From Bacteroides timonensis (GTDB lineage: Bacteria; Bacteroidota; Bacteroidia; Bacteroidales; Bacteroidaceae), in the NCBI RefSeq assembly GCF_000513195.1, contig NZ_CBVI010000038.1, forward strand, positions 1 to 38,200: DNA of 38,200 nucleotides, in the 5' to 3' direction. Positions 34,277 to 38,200 of the stretch are shown here, in pieces (position 1 is the stretch's first letter; every line of letters starts with the position of its first letter). The position numbers and the translations under genes are program-made. The notes below the pieces were generated by a model. The model saw only the letters and a list, made by a program, of their open reading frames with translations, was not told where the DNA came from and did no database searches.

Positions 34277-35484
34277 ATCGGTCGGTAATCTTTTGCCAAT
34301 CCACCTTCGCTGGTTTCTTTATAGAGTGAAGGCAGGTCGTTTCCGGTTTCTTTCATTACTTCTACAACCTTATCGAAAGATACGCGGTGCATTCCATCGG
34401 TGAATGAGGAATAAAGGTTGGCATCCAGTGCACGGGCGGCGGCATATGCGTTTCGTTCGATACAGGGGATCTGTACTAATCCGCAAACCGGGTCACAGGT
34501 CATTCCCAGATGATGCTCTAATCCCATTTCAGCTGCATATTCTATTTGAGCCGGACTGCCACCGAATAATTGATTGGCAGCGGCTGAGGCCATAGCACAA
34601 GCTACACCCACTTCTCCCTGACATCCAACTTCCGCTCCCGATATGGATGCGTTTGTCTTTACAATGTTTCCTACAAGACCGGCTGTGGCAAGTGCGCGGA
34701 GGATGCGGATATCGCTGAAATCGCGGCTCTTTGCCAAATGATATAATACTGCCGGCATCACACCGCAGGAACCGCAGGTAGGTGCAGTAACTATGGTTCC
34801 GCCTGAAGCGTTCTCTTCACTTACGGCAAGGGCATAGGCAAATACCAGTCCGCGGGATTGCAGGGATTGTTTGTATCCGCTGGCGCGTATATAATAAGTA
34901 GAGGCTTTGCGACGCAGGTTCAATGGACCGGGCAATACGCCTTCCTGTTCCAGTCCGCGGCGAACGGCTGCCTGCATGGTTTTCCAAACTTCTTGCAAGT
35001 AATCCCAGATATCTTCTTCCTCACATTCCTTAACGTATTCCCAATAACTTTTTCCGGTTTTTTCGCACCATTGCAGAATCTCAGTCATGTGGTTCATAGA
35101 GTAGATATCAGGAGTGTTGACGGAAGATGCACCATCGTTTTCTTCGGCTAAAGCACCACCGCCCACGCTAAATACTGTCCATGAATCTGTTTCATTGCCT
35201 GCTGCATCTACAGAAACGAACTTCATCCCGTTGGGATGAAAAGGGAGGAATATTTTCGGTTCCCAGATGATTTCTACCGGAGCGGCGGGTTGCAGAGTAT
35301 CGGTTATGGCTATATTAGTCATATGCCCTTTACCGGTGGCGGCAAGACTACCGTATAAAGTAACTTTAAATGAGGAGGCTTCCGGATGTTTTTCCAGAAA
35401 TAGCTCGGCAGCTTTGCGAGGGCCCATTGTATGGCTGCTTGATGGCCCTGTACCGATACGGTAGAGTTCTTTGATTGATTTCAT
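34273..35484 (-). CDS. sdaA: L-serine dehydratase, single-chain iron-sulfur type
   Basis: This cytoplasmic enzyme deaminates L-serine to pyruvate and ammonia with a [4Fe-4S] cluster. Its 403 residues hold the beta domain (1-135, GTGPSSSHTMGPRKAA) and alpha domain (about 165-403, TAPTCGSCGVMPAVL). The cluster cysteines are Cys288, Cys330 and Cys341, with the spacing (42, 11) of the Legionella enzyme. The C-terminus ends RPM and lacks the tail Cys that plugs the Legionella cluster. It follows mutS2 by 10 bp and is probably co-transcribed with it. Confidence 0.93.
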   Translation of the reverse strand: MKSIKELYRIGTGPSSSHTMGPRKAAELFLEKHPEASSFKVTLYGSLAATGKGHMTNIAITDTLQPAAPVEIIWEPKIFLPFHPNGMKFVSVDAAGNETDSWTVFSVGGGALAEENDGASSVNTPDIYSMNHMTEILQWCEKTGKSYWEYVKECEEEDIWDYLQEVWKTMQAAVRRGLEQEGVLPGPLNLRRKASTYYIRASGYKQSLQSRGLVFAYALAVSEENASGGTIVTAPTCGSCGVMPAVLYHLAKSRDFSDIRILRALATAGLVGNIVKTNASISGAEVGCQGEVGVACAMASAAANQLFGGSPAQIEYAAEMGLEHHLGMTCDPVCGLVQIPCIERNAYAAARALDANLYSSFTDGMHRVSFDKVVEVMKETGNDLPSLYKETSEGGLAKDYRPM

Positions 35485-35494
35485 ACTATTTTAT

Positions 35495-38020
35495 TTATAG
35501 GTCAACAACTGTGATTCCTGCACCGCCGAATTGTACATGCTCATCGGCAAAGTGTCTGATACCGGGGACTGTTTGCAGGTACTGGCGGATAAGTGTACGC
35601 AAAATGCCCGTGCCTGTTCCGTGAAGAATGCGTACGCGGGACATCCCAACAAGAATGGCATCGTCAATAAAGTAGGTTACTGCCTGCAAAGCTTCATCAC
35701 CCCGCATACCGCGTACATCGATGTCTTGTTTGAAGTTCAGTTTCTTTTCGTACATACTGTCCTGCGTCTGGTTGCTGACGAATGTGCTTTTGGTAGAACT
35801 GTCTACCTTTTGCGGAACAGTGTTTGTACGCTCCAGACGTTCCACTTTAATGGTAGTCTTTATACTGCCGAATGCTATAACGGCATTTTTTCCATTTACT
35901 TCCAGAACTTCGCCTACTGAATTCTGTCCTTTTATCTTCACCATCGCTCCCGGCACAATACTTGCCAGGCGCTCTGCTTCCTGCTTGGCTTTTTGCGCAG
36001 CCTGTTCCTGCGCTGATAATCCGCTATCAGTATCTTTTGTTTTCTTTTCTTTCTTACGATTCTGCTTTTCCTGCAATTTCTGCATTTTACGGGCTATTTT
36101 CTCCTCCTGTTCTTTAGAGGCAAGAGCTTCCATTGATTGTCGGAATTCCGTCAACTCCTGGCGTGCCTGGCGAGTCTTTTCTTTTTCAGCCTGTGCTTCC
36201 TTAATGGTACGGATGGTATTCTCAATTCGGGCATTGGCCTCTTGTACCAGTTGTTCTGCTTCTTCCTTGGCTTTTTTAATAATCTCCTTGCGAGATTTTT
36301 GTAAGTCCTCCATTTCTGCCTGATAACGGGCGATGGTGTCTTCCATATGTTTCTCGCGTTGGCGGATGGTCTGGCGTTTGCCTTCCCAATATCGCTTGTC
36401 GCGTACAATGTCTTGCAGATATTTATCAGCATTGATGTATTCACTGCCCACAATTTCGGATGCGTCAGCAATCACATCTTCCGGAAGACCGATCTTTCTG
36501 GCTATTTCTACGGCAAATGAACTTCCGGGGTTACCGATCTGAAGTTGGAATAATGCCTGCATCAGGTGGCGGTCATATAGCATGGCTCCATTTACTACCC
36601 CTTCATGGTCTTCGGCAAAGTGCTTCAGATTCTGGTAGTGTGTAGTGATAACACCGAAAGTTAACTTTTGGTTGAAACGTTTCAGTACGGCTTCGGCTAT
36701 GGCACCACCGATTTGCGGTTCTGTTCCGCCACCGAATTCATCGATCAGGATGAGGCTGCGTTCATTGCAGTTCTTCATCATTATCTTCATATTGGTAAGA
36801 TGAGAAGAATAGGTACTCAAATCATCTTCAATGGATTGCTCGTCACCTATATCAATGAATATGCTGCTGAAAATACCCGCATGGCTGCGTTCGTGCATGG
36901 GAATGAGCATACCACATTGCAGCATATACTGCAATAACCCTACTGTTTTGAGACAAACGGACTTACCGCCGGCGTTTGGACCGGATATAATAAGGATGCG
37001 CTGTTTCTCGGTTAGTTCTATATCGAGGGGAACTACCTTTTTTCCATGTTTGGAGAGGGAGAGTTGCAGTAACGGATGGACGGCCATGGTCCAATCCAGT
37101 AAGCGCGTATTCTCAAGTGCGGGTTTTATGCCGGATATTTGCAGGGCAAACAAGCTCTTGGCACGGATAAAGTCTATCTCGGCAAGGAATTCGTAAGACT
37201 GCAATACCTCGGGAATAGAAGGACGCAGCAGATTGGAGAATTCCACCAGAATACGGATAATCTCTCTACGCTCATCTCCTTCCAGTTCACGGATACGGTT
37301 GTTGGCTTCCACTACCTCGGCAGGTTCTATGAACACGGTTTTTCCACTTGCCGATTCATCATGCACGATACCTTTTATCTTCCGTTTCAATCCCGGAGCA
37401 ACCGGAATTACCAGACGTCCGTCACGCATAGTAGGAGTAACATCTTTGTCTACCACACCTTCGGATTGGGCGTTGCGCAGGATACCATTCAATGAACGGG
37501 AAATACTGTTCATGGTGTTTGTCAATTCCCGGCGGATACGTGCCAGTTCGGATGAAGCATTGTCTTTTATCTTTCCGTAAGGTGAAAGTATATTATTTAT
37601 CTTCTGGATCAATTGCGGGAATGCCAGGATATCTTTGGCGAGATTCCGAAGGCAAGGGTAGGGGGAATCTTCCTCCTCCATATCTTCTTTTCCCAGAAAG
37701 CGTACGATGTCCCGTATCGTTTCCAGCGAACGGCGTAAGTCGAAAAGTTCCTGTTCGTCCAGATACATTCCTTCAACGCGTATCCGTTTGAGGGATGGAC
37801 GGACGTCGAAAAAATACTGTGCGGGGAAGTTGTCTTCTTCCTGTATGATGCGTACAAATTCAGTCACGAGGTTCAGGCGCTCCTCCACTTCCTCAAAGTG
37901 ATCGGAGAATGCCATATCGGTAACTCGTTCGGCGCCTAACGTACTAAGGCATTTTTCACTTAGTAACTGGCGTATTTGGTCGAAACCTATTTTATATTCA
38001 AAGTTCTGCGGGTATATCAT
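35495..38020 (-). CDS. mutS2: MutS2-type ATPase with Smr domain
   Basis: The 841-residue protein has the MutS core and lever (about 1-320), an ABC-type ATPase (Walker A GPNAGGKS at 347-354, Walker B LILIDEFGGGTEP), and a long charged coiled coil (about 510-640). A linker with a KOW-like VPGAMVKIKGQNSVGEV stretch leads to a C-terminal Smr nuclease domain (about 765-841, DVRGMRGDEAL and HGTGTGILR). It lacks the MutS1 mismatch-reading domain. MutS2 suppresses recombination and also splits collided ribosomes in some bacteria. The -7 element reaches to within 5 bp of the ATG, so its mRNA may have almost no leader. Confidence 0.95.
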   Translation of the reverse strand: MIYPQNFEYKIGFDQIRQLLSEKCLSTLGAERVTDMAFSDHFEEVEERLNLVTEFVRIIQEEDNFPAQYFFDVRPSLKRIRVEGMYLDEQELFDLRRSLETIRDIVRFLGKEDMEEEDSPYPCLRNLAKDILAFPQLIQKINNILSPYGKIKDNASSELARIRRELTNTMNSISRSLNGILRNAQSEGVVDKDVTPTMRDGRLVIPVAPGLKRKIKGIVHDESASGKTVFIEPAEVVEANNRIRELEGDERREIIRILVEFSNLLRPSIPEVLQSYEFLAEIDFIRAKSLFALQISGIKPALENTRLLDWTMAVHPLLQLSLSKHGKKVVPLDIELTEKQRILIISGPNAGGKSVCLKTVGLLQYMLQCGMLIPMHERSHAGIFSSIFIDIGDEQSIEDDLSTYSSHLTNMKIMMKNCNERSLILIDEFGGGTEPQIGGAIAEAVLKRFNQKLTFGVITTHYQNLKHFAEDHEGVVNGAMLYDRHLMQALFQLQIGNPGSSFAVEIARKIGLPEDVIADASEIVGSEYINADKYLQDIVRDKRYWEGKRQTIRQREKHMEDTIARYQAEMEDLQKSRKEIIKKAKEEAEQLVQEANARIENTIRTIKEAQAEKEKTRQARQELTEFRQSMEALASKEQEEKIARKMQKLQEKQNRKKEKKTKDTDSGLSAQEQAAQKAKQEAERLASIVPGAMVKIKGQNSVGEVLEVNGKNAVIAFGSIKTTIKVERLERTNTVPQKVDSSTKSTFVSNQTQDSMYEKKLNFKQDIDVRGMRGDEALQAVTYFIDDAILVGMSRVRILHGTGTGILRTLIRQYLQTVPGIRHFADEHVQFGGAGITVVDL

Positions 38021-38024
38021 GTTG

Positions 38025-38032
38025 CAAAAGTA
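38025..38032 (-). promoter_or_regulatory. -7 promoter element abutting the mutS2 start
   Basis: On the minus strand TACTTTTG followed by C is a full -7 match, and the ATG begins only 5 bases below it. If this is the promoter in use, transcription starts at or next to the start codon. Confidence 0.5.
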
Positions 38033-38062
38033 CGATTTATTCGTGAAAAAAATAGCAGGAAG

Positions 38063-38094
38063 TTTGTAGATTTAAAAATGATTTGTACCTTTGC
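38063..38094 (+). promoter_or_regulatory. Bacteroides-type promoter for tRNA-Ser
   Basis: TTTG (38063-38066), a 19-base spacer and TACCTTTG (38086-38093) followed by C match the consensus exactly. The tRNA starts 41 bp downstream. Confidence 0.8.
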
Positions 38095-38133
38095 ACCGCT
38101 TTAAGAGAAAAGCACTTCTTGAAAGAGGAGTTT

Positions 38134-38200
38134 GGAGAGGTGGCAGAGTGGTCGATTGCGGCGGTCTTGAAAACCGTTGTACTGCGAGGTACCCGGGGTT
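38134..38200 (+). tRNA. tRNA-Ser(TGA), cut by the window end
   Basis: The 5' acceptor strand GGAGAGG, a D-arm (GCAGAGTGGTCGATTGC), the anticodon loop CTTGAAA with TGA at 38168-38170, and a long variable arm with GTAC/GTAC pairing identify a class II serine tRNA. The T arm is only begun (CGGGGTT) when the window ends. Confidence 0.92.

Overview
The window reads as chromosome from a gut Bacteroides species. The evidence is promoters of the Bacteroides type (TTTG, about 19-20 bases, then TAnnTTTG) in front of many genes, typical Bacteroides lipoproteins (short lipobox followed by an acidic run), outer-membrane TonB-type barrels, PepSY-like secreted proteins behind a two-component system, and long intergenic repeats. 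No phage, integrase, transposase or CRISPR array is visible. The species cannot be fixed from the sequence alone.

Layout. 1-568 is gene-free but full of structure: GC-rich palindromes, a three-unit array of 17-bp dyads with a 22-bp period, and a short transcription unit (promoter 468-498, terminator 543-570) that looks like a small RNA. 569-1090 is a GNAT acetyltransferase. 1255-5498 is an ECF sigma / small membrane (anti-sigma-like) / Spy-like / outer-membrane barrel operon. 5575-11208 carries ion and amino-acid functions: a CLC transporter, a TrpB2-type tryptophan synthase beta chain and a TrkH/TrkA potassium uptake pair. 11209-14724 is a redox-type group (HxlR regulator, two aldo/keto reductases, divergent AraC regulator). 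14725-17089 holds an LCM-type methyltransferase and a MATE exporter whose leader can be drawn as a three-hairpin transcription attenuator.

17410-24740 is the most striking block. A LytS-type kinase and LytTR regulator are followed by a TonB-dependent receptor, an ECF-type S-component-like membrane protein, a NapH/NapG-like membrane and multi-[4Fe-4S] fusion, and a Tat-type aldo/keto reductase lipoprotein with an intact catalytic tetrad and two C-terminal Fe-S motifs. My inference is a regulated uptake and respiratory-type reduction system, in which quinol electrons are passed across the inner membrane to an exported AKR-fold reductase. An inverted TACGGTT pair sits just upstream of the receptor promoter and is a candidate LytTR site.

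24882-29853 holds an MBL-fold hydrolase, a DJ-1/PfpI protein and a convergent pair of surface lipoproteins: a metzincin-like metalloprotease fused to a propeller-like domain, and a stand-alone paralogue of that domain that is frameshifted here. 29854-30542 is a 689-bp gene-free stretch with a second 22-bp-period dyad array, a 22-bp direct repeat and a terminator. 30543-34154 holds a DUF4738-like lipoprotein and an OmpR-type two-component system followed by two PepSY-like secreted proteins. 34273-38020 is an L-serine dehydratase downstream of MutS2, and a tRNA-Ser(TGA) begins at 38134 and runs off the window. Two related AGCTACAAG-type inverted-repeat elements (24744-24865 and 34151-34276) punctuate the gene borders.
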